DNA of 64,000 bases from Pyxidicoccus sp. MSG2 (GTDB lineage: Bacteria > Myxococcota > Myxococcia > Myxococcales > Myxococcaceae). The stretch is from the NCBI RefSeq assembly GCF_026626705.1, contig NZ_JAPNKC010000001.1, forward strand, positions 9,442,001-9,506,000, read 5' to 3'. Both the position numbers and the translations under genes were made by a program. Under the pieces are notes generated by a model. The model did no database searches, was not told where the DNA came from, and saw only the letters and a program-made list of their open reading frames with translations. Shown here piece after piece: positions 15,720 through 24,609 of this stretch (positions are counted from its first letter, which is position 1; each line of letters begins with the position of its first letter).

Positions 15720-16964
15720 ATGAAACCGGCCCTCAAGCTCCCCATCATCCTTGGCTCCGCCGCGGTGCTCGCGGTCTCCGCCCTCCTGCTGGGCACGCCG
15801 GCGCCCGGCACGCCTTCCCCGCGCCCGGTGCCGCCGTCCGCCGTGCCGGTGCCGCCGTCCACCGTGCTCGCGCCGCTGCCGAAGCCGGATGTGGCTCCCA
15901 TCACGTCGGCGCCGCAGAACCAGCCCGTCATCCAGATTGCCGTGCTCCTCGACACCAGCGGCAGCATGGACGGCCTGCTCGACCAGGCGCGCACGCAGCT
16001 GTGGAACATCGTCAACCGCTTCTCCCACGCGAAGCGCAACGGCGTGGCCCCGCAGCTCCAGCTGGCCCTGTACGCCTACGGCAACACGGACCCGGGGGCC
16101 AACCGGGACGAAATCCGCCAGGTGGTGCCCTTCACCACCGACCTGGACCTCATCTCCGAGCACCTCTTCTCGCTGCGCACCTCCGGCGGCTCCGAGCACT
16201 GCGGCGAGGTCATCCGCGACGCCACCACACAGCTCGCCTGGAGCAAGGACCCGGACGCCATGCGCCTCATCTTCGTCGCCGGCAACGAGCCCTTCACCCA
16301 GGGCCCCGTGGACTTCCATGACGCCGTGAAGTCGGCCAAGGAGCGGGGCATCACCGTGAATACCCTCCACTGCGGCGGTTACGAGGAGGGCATCTCCGGT
16401 GGCTGGAAGGACGCCGCGGTGCTCGCGGACGGCAGCTACCTCAACATCGACCAGAACCAGCGGGTGGTGGAAATCGCCGCGCCGCAGGACTCGGAGATTG
16501 CCCGGCTGGGCGGGGAGCTGAACAAGACGTACGTGGCCTACGGCGCGGGCGGCGAGCAGGCCCAGGCGCGTCAGGCGGCGCAGGACAGCAACTCGCGCGG
16601 CGTGTCCATCTCCAACATGGTGTCGCGCTCCCTCGCCAAGTCCTCGAGCAACTACTCCAACGAGAGCTGGGACCTGGTGGACGCGGTGAAGAAGAACCAG
16701 GTGGACGTGGCCAGCGTCCGCGCCGAGGACCTGCCGGAGCCCATGCGCGGGCTCGACGGCGAGGGCCGCAAGGCGTGGCTCGCGGCCCGCGAGAAGGAGC
16801 GCGCGGACATCCAGCAGCGCATCCAGACGCTCAACGCCGAGCGCCAGAAGTTCCTCGCCGAGGCGCGCAAGCAGCAGGCCACCAAGGGCGACGACACGCT
16901 GGAGGGCGCCATCGGCCAGGTCGTCCAGCGCGAGGCGCAGAAGCGCCAGCTCACCCTGGAGTAG
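15720..16964 (+). CDS. Exported von Willebrand factor A domain protein
   Basis: 414 residues, starting at ATG 15720 after AAAGGA. An N-terminal signal/anchor helix (about 8-24) is followed by a Pro-rich linker and a vWA domain whose metal-ion-dependent adhesion site reads D-T-S-G-S-M. The last 120 residues are highly charged and probably helical, containing repeated K/R/E/Q segments. First gene of a three-gene operon: the response regulator begins 9 nt after its stop. It may act as a periplasmic sensor partner for the histidine kinase; this is inferred only from the operon. Confidence 0.85.
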   Translation: MKPALKLPIILGSAAVLAVSALLLGTPAPGTPSPRPVPPSAVPVPPSTVLAPLPKPDVAPITSAPQNQPVIQIAVLLDTSGSMDGLLDQARTQLWNIVNRFSHAKRNGVAPQLQLALYAYGNTDPGANRDEIRQVVPFTTDLDLISEHLFSLRTSGGSEHCGEVIRDATTQLAWSKDPDAMRLIFVAGNEPFTQGPVDFHDAVKSAKERGITVNTLHCGGYEEGISGGWKDAAVLADGSYLNIDQNQRVVEIAAPQDSEIARLGGELNKTYVAYGAGGEQAQARQAAQDSNSRGVSISNMVSRSLAKSSSNYSNESWDLVDAVKKNQVDVASVRAEDLPEPMRGLDGEGRKAWLAAREKERADIQQRIQTLNAERQKFLAEARKQQATKGDDTLEGAIGQVVQREAQKRQLTLE

Positions 16965-16973
16965 AGTGCCGCC

Positions 16974-17681
16974 ATGGCCGCGCGCCGAGTGCTCGTCGTG
17001 GAGGATGACCCCGCCATCCGGCGCGGAATCGTGGATGCCCTGCGCTTCGAGGGCTACGAAGTCCTCGAAGCCGGGGCGCGCGAGGAGGGACAGCGGCTGG
17101 CCGAGCGCACCCCGGTGGACCTCGTGCTGCTGGACCTGGTCCTCCCCGACGGTGACGGGCTGGACCTCCTGAGGGCGGTGCGCAGGAGCCGCCCCACGCT
17201 GCCCGTCATCATCCTCACCGCCCGGGGCCAGGAGGAGGACCGCGTCAACGGCCTGAAGCTCGGCGCGGATGACTACGTGGTGAAGCCCTTCTCCGTCCGG
17301 GAGTTGCTGGCCCGGGCGGGGGCGGTGCTGCGCCGCTCGGCGGAGCGGCCCGCGGGCGTGGTGCGCATCGACTTCCCGGGCGGCCACTTCGAGGTGGAGC
17401 GACGCGAGCTGAGCTTCACGGACGGCTCGCGGGTGGACCTCTCCGAGCGCGAGGCGGACGCGCTGCGCTACCTCGGCGACAACGCCGGGCGCGCCATCTC
17501 CCGCGAGGAATTGCTCGAGCGCGTGTGGCACCTGCCCGCGCGCGGCGTGCAGACCCGCACGGTGGATATGACGATGGCGCGCCTGCGGGAGAAGCTGCGC
17601 GACGACTCGGAGGAGCCGCGCGTCATCCTCACGGTGCGGGGCAAGGGCTACATGTTCGCCGCGCGGGAGGCCTCGCCGTGA
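16974..17681 (+). CDS. OmpR/PhoB-family response regulator
   Basis: 235 residues. The receiver domain has the acidic pair E-D-D near 10-12, phospho-acceptor Asp in L-V-L-L-D-L-V-L-P-D near 54, T in I-I-L-T-A-R, and K in D-D-Y-V-V-K-P-F. The C-terminal winged helix carries L-S-E-R-E-A-D-A-L-R-Y-L and R-T-V-D-M-T-M-A-R-L-R-E-K-L, followed by G-K-G-Y-M-F. Its last codons overlap the kinase start in GTGA (17678-17681). It probably binds the GGTTACA direct repeat upstream of the operon. Confidence 0.95.
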   Translation: MAARRVLVVEDDPAIRRGIVDALRFEGYEVLEAGAREEGQRLAERTPVDLVLLDLVLPDGDGLDLLRAVRRSRPTLPVIILTARGQEEDRVNGLKLGADDYVVKPFSVRELLARAGAVLRRSAERPAGVVRIDFPGGHFEVERRELSFTDGSRVDLSEREADALRYLGDNAGRAISREELLERVWHLPARGVQTRTVDMTMARLREKLRDDSEEPRVILTVRGKGYMFAAREASP

Positions 17682-19426
17682 TTCGCTCCTGGCGCATCTG
17701 GATTGCGGTGAGCGCGTGCCTGTGCCTGGCGCTGGCGGGCGTGGTGTGGCTCTCCGCCTTCGCGCTCCGCCTGGACCGCGCGGACCGGCAGGCCCGCGAG
17801 AGCGCGGCGCGAGAGGAGAACGCGCGGCTGGCGCTGTGGCGGCTGGACTCGGACCTGCTGCCGCTGGTGGCGCGCGAGAGCGCGGTGGCGGCGGAGGCGT
17901 ACGGGCCCGTCTCCCCCGCGCGAGGCGTGCTCGACGAGCAGCGGCGGCCCATGCCCGCGGGCACCGCCTTCCTCTCTTCGCCGCTGTTGGCCCCGTTGCC
18001 GGAGCACGTGCTGCTCCACTTCCAGCTCGCCCCGGACGGCACGGTGTCCTCGCCCCAGGTGGTGGAGCCCGGGCTGCGCGAAGCGCTGGGCGCGCCGCTG
18101 CCCGCGTCCGAGGTTACGGTGCTGGAGGGCCGTCTGCGTGACTTGACAGCGCTGCTGCGGGAGACGGACCTGCGGCGGGCCCTGGCGGAGCCGCCCCTCC
18201 AGGCCCGCCGCGCGCAGGTCCGCGTCGAGCCCACCAGCACCCTGGCCGACATCTCCCAGGTGGCGAAGAACGCGAGCGAGTACAGCGCCCGCTCCCGGAG
18301 CGCGAACCAGGCCGTGCGCCAGAGCCAGAACCTCTCCAATGCCTTCCTGGAGGAGCCTCCGCAGGCCGAGGCGGACGTGGCGATGCGCGCCGTCTGGGTG
18401 GGGGACTCGCTGCTGCTGGGGCGGCGCGTGCGCCTGGAGGGCCGCGACTACGTGCAGGGCTGCTGGTTGGACTGGCCCGGGCTGCGCACGTGGTTGCTCG
18501 GGCAGGTGGGAGATTTGCTGCCCTCCGCGGTGCTGGAGCCGGTGAGAAGCCGCGAGTCGCAGGGGGATGGCCGGATGCTGGCGGCGCTGCCGGTGCGGCT
18601 GGTGCCGGGGCCGGCGGCGGCGGACGGGTATGCGTCGGGGACGCTCTCCACGCTGCCCGTGGTGCTGATGGTGGCGTGGAGCGGCGTGCTGCTGGCTGTC
18701 GTGGCGGTGGTGGCGCTGCTGGTGGGCGTGGTGGCGCTCAGCGAGCGGCGGGGCGCCTTCGTCTCCGCGGTGACGCACGAGCTGCGCACGCCGCTGACCA
18801 CCTTCCGCATGTACACGGAGATGCTGGCCGCGGGCATGGTGCCGGACGAGGGCCGGCGGCGGGAGTACTTCGACATCCTCCACCGCGAGGCGGAGCGGCT
18901 CAGCCACCTGGTTGAGAACGTGCTGGCCTACGCCCGGATTGAACGGGGCCGCGCCCCGGCACGCCTGGAGCGGGTGGCCGTGGACGCCATGCTGGAGCGC
19001 ATGACGGAGCGGCTGGCGCAGCGGGCGGCGCAGGCGGGCATGGAAGTGTGCGTGGCCGTGCCCGGGGACGTGGCCGTGCTGACGGACCCGTCCGCCGTGG
19101 AGCAGGTGCTCTTCAACCTGGTGGACAACGCGTCCAAGTACGCGGCCTCGGCGGTGGACCGGCGCATCCACGTGGAATGCGAGACGCGGCGGGGGCGGGT
19201 GGGGCTTTCGGTGAGGGACCACGGGCCCGGGGTGGATGCCGCGACGGCGAGGCGGCTCTTCGAGCCCTTCTCCAAGTCCGTTCAGACGGCGGCGAAGACG
19301 GCCCCCGGTGTCGGGCTGGGGCTGGCGCTGTGCCGGCGGCTCGCGCGGAGCATGCGCGCGGACCTTCGCCATGAGCGCGTGCCCGGAGGCGGGGCGCGCT
19401 TCGTGCTGTGGCTGCCGTCCGCCTGA
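17678..19426 (+). CDS. Membrane sensor histidine kinase
   Basis: 582 residues from the coupled GTG at 17678. TM1 lies at about 7-28 and TM2 at about 325-350, enclosing a periplasmic sensor region of nearly 300 residues. It has no recognised fold and contains a Ser/Asn/Gln-rich stretch. The cytoplasmic part has the HisKA H-box V-T-H-E-L-R-T-P-L, then N-box L-V-D-N-A-S-K-Y-A, G1 D-H-G-P-G-V, and G2 G-V-G-L-G-L-A-L. It should phosphorylate the response regulator encoded just upstream. The large sensor region and the vWA partner suggest envelope sensing. Confidence 0.93.
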   Translation: MIRSWRIWIAVSACLCLALAGVVWLSAFALRLDRADRQARESAAREENARLALWRLDSDLLPLVARESAVAAEAYGPVSPARGVLDEQRRPMPAGTAFLSSPLLAPLPEHVLLHFQLAPDGTVSSPQVVEPGLREALGAPLPASEVTVLEGRLRDLTALLRETDLRRALAEPPLQARRAQVRVEPTSTLADISQVAKNASEYSARSRSANQAVRQSQNLSNAFLEEPPQAEADVAMRAVWVGDSLLLGRRVRLEGRDYVQGCWLDWPGLRTWLLGQVGDLLPSAVLEPVRSRESQGDGRMLAALPVRLVPGPAAADGYASGTLSTLPVVLMVAWSGVLLAVVAVVALLVGVVALSERRGAFVSAVTHELRTPLTTFRMYTEMLAAGMVPDEGRRREYFDILHREAERLSHLVENVLAYARIERGRAPARLERVAVDAMLERMTERLAQRAAQAGMEVCVAVPGDVAVLTDPSAVEQVLFNLVDNASKYAASAVDRRIHVECETRRGRVGLSVRDHGPGVDAATARRLFEPFSKSVQTAAKTAPGVGLGLALCRRLARSMRADLRHERVPGGGARFVLWLPSA

Positions 19427-19703
19427 TGCCCCGGGCTGGCGGAGGTCCGCAACGGCTGCGCGCGGGCCCCGTGTACCCGCGGGCCGGGGGTCGTTACCTG
19501 TCCGACACCCACACCCCCGAGGGCCCCCGCCCAACCGCCTGGGATGTGCGTGACTGTGGGAACCCAGACCGTGGGGCGAGGAGATGTTTTCCCGATGAGG
19601 GAGAATTGCTCCTCCTATCTCAAGAATTTCCGGCGAAGCCGTAGGTCAGGGGAGGGCGCTGGATTTTCCGGGTCGGCGGCGCCCGCATGCCCTGGAGGGC
19701 ACC
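19427..19703. promoter_or_regulatory. 277-bp intergenic region before the ECF sigma gene
   Basis: No gene is visible. It probably holds the ECF sigma promoter. A GGGAACCC element near 19558 recalls the GGAAC -35 of ECF-dependent promoters, but no convincing paired -10 was identified. Its right end is relatively A+T-rich. Confidence 0.3.
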
Positions 19704-20240
19704 ATGAGTACGTCGGAGCTGACGGTGCTGCTGGACGGCGCGCGCAAGGGAGACACGGACGCGCGCGATGCGCTGATGGCGGTGGCCTACCAGGAGCTTC
19801 GTCAGCTGGCGCACGCGGCCCCGCGCGTCTCGCCCACGGCGCTGGTGAACGAGGCGTGGACGCGCCTGTCCAGCGGCGGCGTGGCCTTCGAGAACCGGCG
19901 TCACTTCTTCGGCGCGGCGGCCCGGGCGATGCGGCGGGTGCTGGTGGACCGGGCGCGCGTGCGCAGGGCGCAGATGCGCGACGCGGCCCAGGAGCGGCTG
20001 TGCCTCCGCGACGCGGAGGTGGAGGGCCCCGCCGGCATGGACATCGAGGTGCTGGAGTTGGAGCGGGCGCTGGCGGAGCTGGAGACCTTCCAGCCGCGCC
20101 TGGCCCGCATGCTGGAGCTGCGCTACTTCGCGGGGCTGGGGCTGATGGAGACGGCCGCGTCGCTGGCCGTGTCGCCCGCCACCGTCCGGCGCGACTGGGC
20201 CTACGCGCGCGTCTGGCTGGTGGAGCGTCTGAGCAACTGA
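19704..20240 (+). CDS. ECF RNA polymerase sigma factor
   Basis: 178 residues after a strong GGAGGG. Region 2 is visible as L-V-N-E-A-W-T-R-L, R-R-H-F-F-G-A-A-A-R-A-M-R-R-V-L-V-D-R-A-R, and region 4 as L-E-L-R-Y-F-A-G-L-G-L-M-E-T-A-A-S-L-A-V-S-P-A-T-V-R-R-D-W-x-x-A-R-x-W-L. The pattern matches the sigma subgroup found in myxobacteria and planctomycetes (TIGR02999 type), which is often linked to Ser/Thr kinases rather than to a classical anti-sigma factor. No anti-sigma gene is adjacent. Confidence 0.92.
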   Translation: MSTSELTVLLDGARKGDTDARDALMAVAYQELRQLAHAAPRVSPTALVNEAWTRLSSGGVAFENRRHFFGAAARAMRRVLVDRARVRRAQMRDAAQERLCLRDAEVEGPAGMDIEVLELERALAELETFQPRLARMLELRYFAGLGLMETAASLAVSPATVRRDWAYARVWLVERLSN

Positions 20241-20271
20241 CGCGGGGCGGGCGGGGCGGCGCCGCGGAGGG

Positions 20272-22047
20272 TCAGCGCATCAGCAGCCGGCGCACGAGCG
20301 GCAGGGGCAGGCTGCCCTGGGCCACGAAGGCGTCGTGGAACTGCTTGAGGCTGGCGCCCTTCGCCGCCATGTACTCGCGGGCGAGCTGCTGAATCTCCAG
20401 CTTGCCGTACGTGTAATAGAGGTACGTGGGGTTGTACGCGCCGCGGCGGGCCTCCTCGTAGGCGTTGGCCGGCTGCTGGAAGCAGCGCTCGCGGAACAGC
20501 TTCGCGCCCTCCTCCACCGTCCAGCCCGCGGTGTGGAGCTTGATGCCGGTGACGTAGCGGCAGTCGCGCAGCAGGGCCTCGGAGAGCTGGGCCAGGCGCA
20601 GCTTCGGGTCGCCGTTGCCGTAGCCCTGGTCGAGCATCATCTGCTCCGCGTAGTGGGCCCAGCCCTCCGCGTTGCTGCTCACGCTCACCAGCTTGCGCAC
20701 CTTGGTGGGGAAGCGCGGCGCGTAGAGGAACTGGAGGTAGTGGCCGGGCCAGACCTCGTGGATGTTGATGAGGTCCACCACGGGCTTGTTGTACAGGCGC
20801 AGGTGCTCCTCCTTGTGCTGCGCCGTCCACTCCGGCTCCACCGGCGTGACGTAGTAGAAGGCCTCGGTGGCCTTCGTCTCGTACGGCCCGGGCGTGTCCA
20901 TGGACGCGAAGCTTCCCGAGCGCGCATAGGGCGGCGTCTCCTCCACGTGCGGGCGCACCTCGGAAGGAATGGTGACCAGGTCCTTCTCCACCAGGAACCT
21001 ACGCACGCCCTCCACCGAGCGGCGCACCGAGGGAATCAGGTCCTCCGCGGTGGGGTGGTCCTTCTCCAGCGAGGCCATCACCTGCGCGGGCGTGAGCTTC
21101 GGGTTGATGCGCTTCGCGGTGGCGACGAACTCCGCGTAATCCTTCTCCAGATTGGCCTCGCCGCGCGCGAGCAGTTGCGGCAGCGGCACGTCAATCATCT
21201 CCTCCAGGCGCAGCTTGGTGAGGAAGCGCTCCTCGCCCAGCGCGTAGCTGCCAGTGGAGCGGGGCAGCAAATCGGTCTCCAGCCACCGCGCGAAGTCCTT
21301 CACCGCCGCCACGGCCTGGGCGTTGGCTTGCTGGAACTCGGCCAGCAGCGCGGCGTCGCCGCCGGCGGCGTCCGTCGCCCACTGCGTCACCGAGCCCTCG
21401 AAGAAGCCCACCGAGCCCTTCGTCATGCGAATGGCCAGGTCGGTGAATTCGCGGGGCGGGGACTGCACGTTGGCCTTGCCCGCGGCAAACACGGCGGGCA
21501 CCTGCTTCAGGCGGGCAATCACCGAGCGCAGCCGCTCCGCCTTCGGCGCGAAGTCGCGCTTCATCAGCCCGTCCACCGCGCCGCCCGGCAGCCCGGCGTA
21601 GGTCATGGGGTTCTTCTCCCAGCCGCGCACCACGCTCAAGTCGTAGTGCTCGGCGCGGAGGGCCTGCAGGAGCGCATCCGCGTCGATGGCCTCGTCGAAG
21701 GAGAGCGCGCCACGGTCCAGTGCGTGCACGCGGGAAATCAGCGACTCCAGCTCGCGGATGCGGGCCTCGATGCGCGGCCGGCTCAGGTCCTCCAGCCGGG
21801 CGTCGTACTCATGCATCCCGTACGAGGTGGCGTTCGAGGGCGCATAGGCGAAGGACGCGGCGAAGACGGCGTCCACCAACTCGGGGAACCGGTCCCCCTT
21901 CGCGGCGGTGGCCGGGGGCGCCTCGGTGGGCGGAGCGGCGGTGGGGCCCGGCCCCTGACGGGCACAGGCAGCGAGCAGGCCACAGCAGGCGACGAGCAGC
22001 AGACGGCGGAGGCAGGGGAGGGCGGGGGAGGCTCCGGGCATGCCCAT
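20272..22047 (-). CDS. DUF885-family lipoprotein, putative metallopeptidase
   Basis: 591 residues. A lipoprotein signal peptide ends in the lipobox L-A-A-C near residue 28, then a Pro/Ala linker. The body is the all-helical DUF885 domain. Its C-terminal half carries H-E-V-W-P-G-H-Y-L-Q, the family equivalent of the H-E-x-x-P-G-H zinc motif, so a peptidase role is plausible although the substrate is unknown. Two nearby ATG codons (22047 and 22041) are possible starts. Convergent with the sigma factor gene. Confidence 0.85.
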   Translation of the reverse strand: MGMPGASPALPCLRRLLLVACCGLLAACARQGPGPTAAPPTEAPPATAAKGDRFPELVDAVFAASFAYAPSNATSYGMHEYDARLEDLSRPRIEARIRELESLISRVHALDRGALSFDEAIDADALLQALRAEHYDLSVVRGWEKNPMTYAGLPGGAVDGLMKRDFAPKAERLRSVIARLKQVPAVFAAGKANVQSPPREFTDLAIRMTKGSVGFFEGSVTQWATDAAGGDAALLAEFQQANAQAVAAVKDFARWLETDLLPRSTGSYALGEERFLTKLRLEEMIDVPLPQLLARGEANLEKDYAEFVATAKRINPKLTPAQVMASLEKDHPTAEDLIPSVRRSVEGVRRFLVEKDLVTIPSEVRPHVEETPPYARSGSFASMDTPGPYETKATEAFYYVTPVEPEWTAQHKEEHLRLYNKPVVDLINIHEVWPGHYLQFLYAPRFPTKVRKLVSVSSNAEGWAHYAEQMMLDQGYGNGDPKLRLAQLSEALLRDCRYVTGIKLHTAGWTVEEGAKLFRERCFQQPANAYEEARRGAYNPTYLYYTYGKLEIQQLAREYMAAKGASLKQFHDAFVAQGSLPLPLVRRLLMR

Positions 22048-22172
22048 GTTCTAGCAATGAAGGGAGGCGGAGGTCGGCGCGGAAGGAGGGAGGCGTTCAC
22101 CAGCAGCAGGAGACGCTGGCCTCCCATCATCGTCCTCCTCCGCGCGCCGGCATGAGGCGCGGGAAAAACGAA

Positions 22173-22208
22173 GGCGCCCCGTCACCCTCGGGAGGGTGGC
22201 GGGGCGCC
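22173..22208 (-). terminator. Rho-independent terminator of the MYXO-CTERM gene
   Basis: A 15-bp stem (22173-22187 with 22194-22208, one G-U pair) closes a 6-nt loop. On the minus strand it is followed by TTCGTTTTTC. This is the most canonical terminator in the window, 18 nt beyond the gene's stop. Confidence 0.9.
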
Positions 22209-22226
22209 CGCGTCACGACGTGTGGG

Positions 22227-24509
22227 CTACTTCTTCCGGCGAACGCGCCGCATCAGCGCGAGCGCGGCGAGCCCCAGCGCATTGAAGCCCGCGGCGCCCG
22301 AGCCGCTGCAGCCGCAGCTGTCCGACGCGTCGTCGGGCATCGGCGCGGGAGTGGCCGCCGCATCGACGTGCACCGACACGGCCAGCTCCGCGCTCTGGCC
22401 CGCGGAGTCCGTCACCTTCATCGTCACGGCGAAGTCGCCCGTGGCGGCGGGCGTGCCGGAGAAGACGTAGGCGTCTCCCCGCTGCGCGCCCGTCACGCCC
22501 TCGGGCAGTGAGCCGGTGTGGCTCCATGCGAAGGGCGCGCGTCCTCCCTGGGCGACGAAGGCCGCCTCGTAGGCGCTGCCCTGCGTCGCGTTCGGCGGCT
22601 CGGCGGCCGCGATGCCCAGCGGCGGGACGACCTCCAGGTTGTAGGCGTGCGACGTCTGGGTGCCACGCACGTCCCGGGCCTTCACGGTGAGGTCCGCGGT
22701 GCCGGCCGCGGTCGGCGTGCCGGAGATGGCGCCGGCCGTGAAGCCCAGCCCCGCCGGCAGCGTGCCTTCCAGCGAGAGCACCGTGCCTCCGCCACCGCCG
22801 CTCGTCTCCACGGACGCGCTGTAGGCCTTGCCCACCACCGCGTAGGGCAGCGACTCGGTGGTGAACGCGGGGCCTGCCCAGGCCCGGCGGGTGGCCATCA
22901 TCGAGAGGCTCGTGCTCACCGCCACCACCGTGCGCTCGCCGGTGGCGAAGGAGGTGGACGAGAAGCCGCCCGCGGCCCCCGTGACGTACGACGTCCAGGC
23001 CCGGCCATCCGCCGACGCGCGCAGCTCCAGTTGCGGCAGCGTGGTCAGCGTCGCCAGCTCGAGCTTCGACGTGGTGACCACGAACGTGTCATCCACGAAG
23101 GCCACCACGGGCTCCTGCGGCAGCTCGGTGCCCGACGGCAGCACGCCCTGGACCTGCTGCCACGTCGTCCCGCGGTCCTCGGACATGAAGAGGATTCCGG
23201 CCGGCTCCGTCGGAGGCGGCACGCCACCGTCCGAGGTCTCCGTCTCGGGCGGGGTCTTCCACGTGAAGGCAATGAAGCGGCCGTTGCCGTAGACGACGTC
23301 GCGCACCTCACGGCCCGCCAGCGCCTCCACCTGCAGCGTGTCCCAGCCGGAGCCGTCCGCCCGGGAGCGCAGCACGAGGCTGCCGGCGGAGAGGTCCCCA
23401 TTCTCCGGCTGACCCGTCGCGAAGAAGGTGTCCTGCCCGGCGACCACCTTCACCAGGACGTTCTCCGTGTTGGCGCTCTGGTCCGTCCACGTGGTGCCGT
23501 CGCTGGAGACGGCGATGAGCCCCTTCGCGCCCGTGGCCACCAGGCGGGTGCCATTCGAGGCCAGGGCCACGAAGTTGCGGCCGACCTCCGCGCCCTCGGG
23601 CACGGGGTCGCTGTACGCCACGGCCCAGGTCTTCGCATCATCGGAGGACACGACGACCTTTCCGCCCGACAGCGCGAACCACCTGCCCTGGACGAAGACC
23701 GGCCCCCGCACGACGATGGCCGTCTCCACGTCGCCCTGCATCGTCGGAGAGAAGGCCGTCCACTCGGCGCCGTCCGTGGAGCTGAGCAGGCCCGTCTCGG
23801 AGGTCGCGGCCAGGAAGTGGCCGTTGCCGTAGGTCGCGCTCGACGCCTGGGCCGCGGGGCCCGTGGGACCGAAGGACGTGGCCTTCCAGTGGTCGAACGT
23901 GGTGGCCGGCGCCACATTCACGTGGAGCAGGCGCTCCAGCCGCCCCGAGAAGTCGGTGGCCTGGTAGGTGGCGGGTGTCTCGCCCGCGTCCGCGTCCGCG
24001 GCGAGGGCGAGCTCGGGCGTGGGCTCACCGCCATCGGTCTCCGGCGGCTTCACGCGGCGGAAGCCCGTGAGGTACGCCACGCGGTAGGCCCCCTGGGCGA
24101 CCTGCGGCACCGGCAACTGGAGGTGCGCGAAGGCGCGCGTCTCGTTCGCTCCGTCGACGGTGACACGCTCGGAGGTGAGGCAGTGCCAGGTGGAGCCCGC
24201 GATGGCGAAGGCCGTCTGGGCCTCGGCCGTCACTTCCGCGTCCGCCACGCCGCGGACTCCGTCCTGCGCCTGGTACGTATAGGTCCCTTCCGGCGCGGCC
24301 CAGCCCTCGGGCAGGCCAACGCAAGCCACCAGCTTCCCGTCGGCCGTCGAGCCTCCGCCCGCGGCGAAGGCCACCTGCAGGTCCAGCGGGACGGACGTCC
24401 CACTGCTGACCTTCTCTTCATGACCGACAAAGGAATACGACTGACAGCCACCCACCAGCCACAGCGTCGCCCCCACCAGGGCACGCCGGGCACCGATACG
24501 CTTGAACAC
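22227..24509 (-). CDS. MYXO-CTERM surface protein with beta-propeller-like repeats and putative Ig (He_PIG) domains
   Basis: 760 residues, GTG start. The N-terminus has a signal ending L-V-G-G-C, a possible lipobox. Residues about 210-540 contain repeats of the form S-x-D-G/D-x-x-T/E-W, typical of BNR/sialidase-like beta-propellers. Two putative Ig domains follow, each ending G-T-P-x-A-x-G. The C-terminus is a textbook MYXO-CTERM tail: short Cys motif C-G-C-S-G, hydrophobic helix, then R-R-V-R-R-K-K. That tail is known to direct processing and surface anchoring in myxobacteria. The double N- and C-terminal anchoring signal is odd. Ligand unknown. Confidence 0.88.
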   Translation of the reverse strand: MFKRIGARRALVGATLWLVGGCQSYSFVGHEEKVSSGTSVPLDLQVAFAAGGGSTADGKLVACVGLPEGWAAPEGTYTYQAQDGVRGVADAEVTAEAQTAFAIAGSTWHCLTSERVTVDGANETRAFAHLQLPVPQVAQGAYRVAYLTGFRRVKPPETDGGEPTPELALAADADAGETPATYQATDFSGRLERLLHVNVAPATTFDHWKATSFGPTGPAAQASSATYGNGHFLAATSETGLLSSTDGAEWTAFSPTMQGDVETAIVVRGPVFVQGRWFALSGGKVVVSSDDAKTWAVAYSDPVPEGAEVGRNFVALASNGTRLVATGAKGLIAVSSDGTTWTDQSANTENVLVKVVAGQDTFFATGQPENGDLSAGSLVLRSRADGSGWDTLQVEALAGREVRDVVYGNGRFIAFTWKTPPETETSDGGVPPPTEPAGILFMSEDRGTTWQQVQGVLPSGTELPQEPVVAFVDDTFVVTTSKLELATLTTLPQLELRASADGRAWTSYVTGAAGGFSSTSFATGERTVVAVSTSLSMMATRRAWAGPAFTTESLPYAVVGKAYSASVETSGGGGGTVLSLEGTLPAGLGFTAGAISGTPTAAGTADLTVKARDVRGTQTSHAYNLEVVPPLGIAAAEPPNATQGSAYEAAFVAQGGRAPFAWSHTGSLPEGVTGAQRGDAYVFSGTPAATGDFAVTMKVTDSAGQSAELAVSVHVDAAATPAPMPDDASDSCGCSGSGAAGFNALGLAALALMRRVRRKK

Positions 24510-24609
24510 TTGAAGAAAGTCCTCTCGGAGAGCTGCCGGGAGAACTGTCTAGATCTTGAGGATCCCAGTCAAATCCAGTGCGGTTGGAGCCGCTTCCCTG
24601 CCTGCCGCT

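Noticed and set aside
15678..17531. Long minus-strand frame opposite the vWA/regulator genes
   Set aside because: Antisense shadow of well-supported plus-strand genes; no domains and a biased His/Arg/Gly composition.
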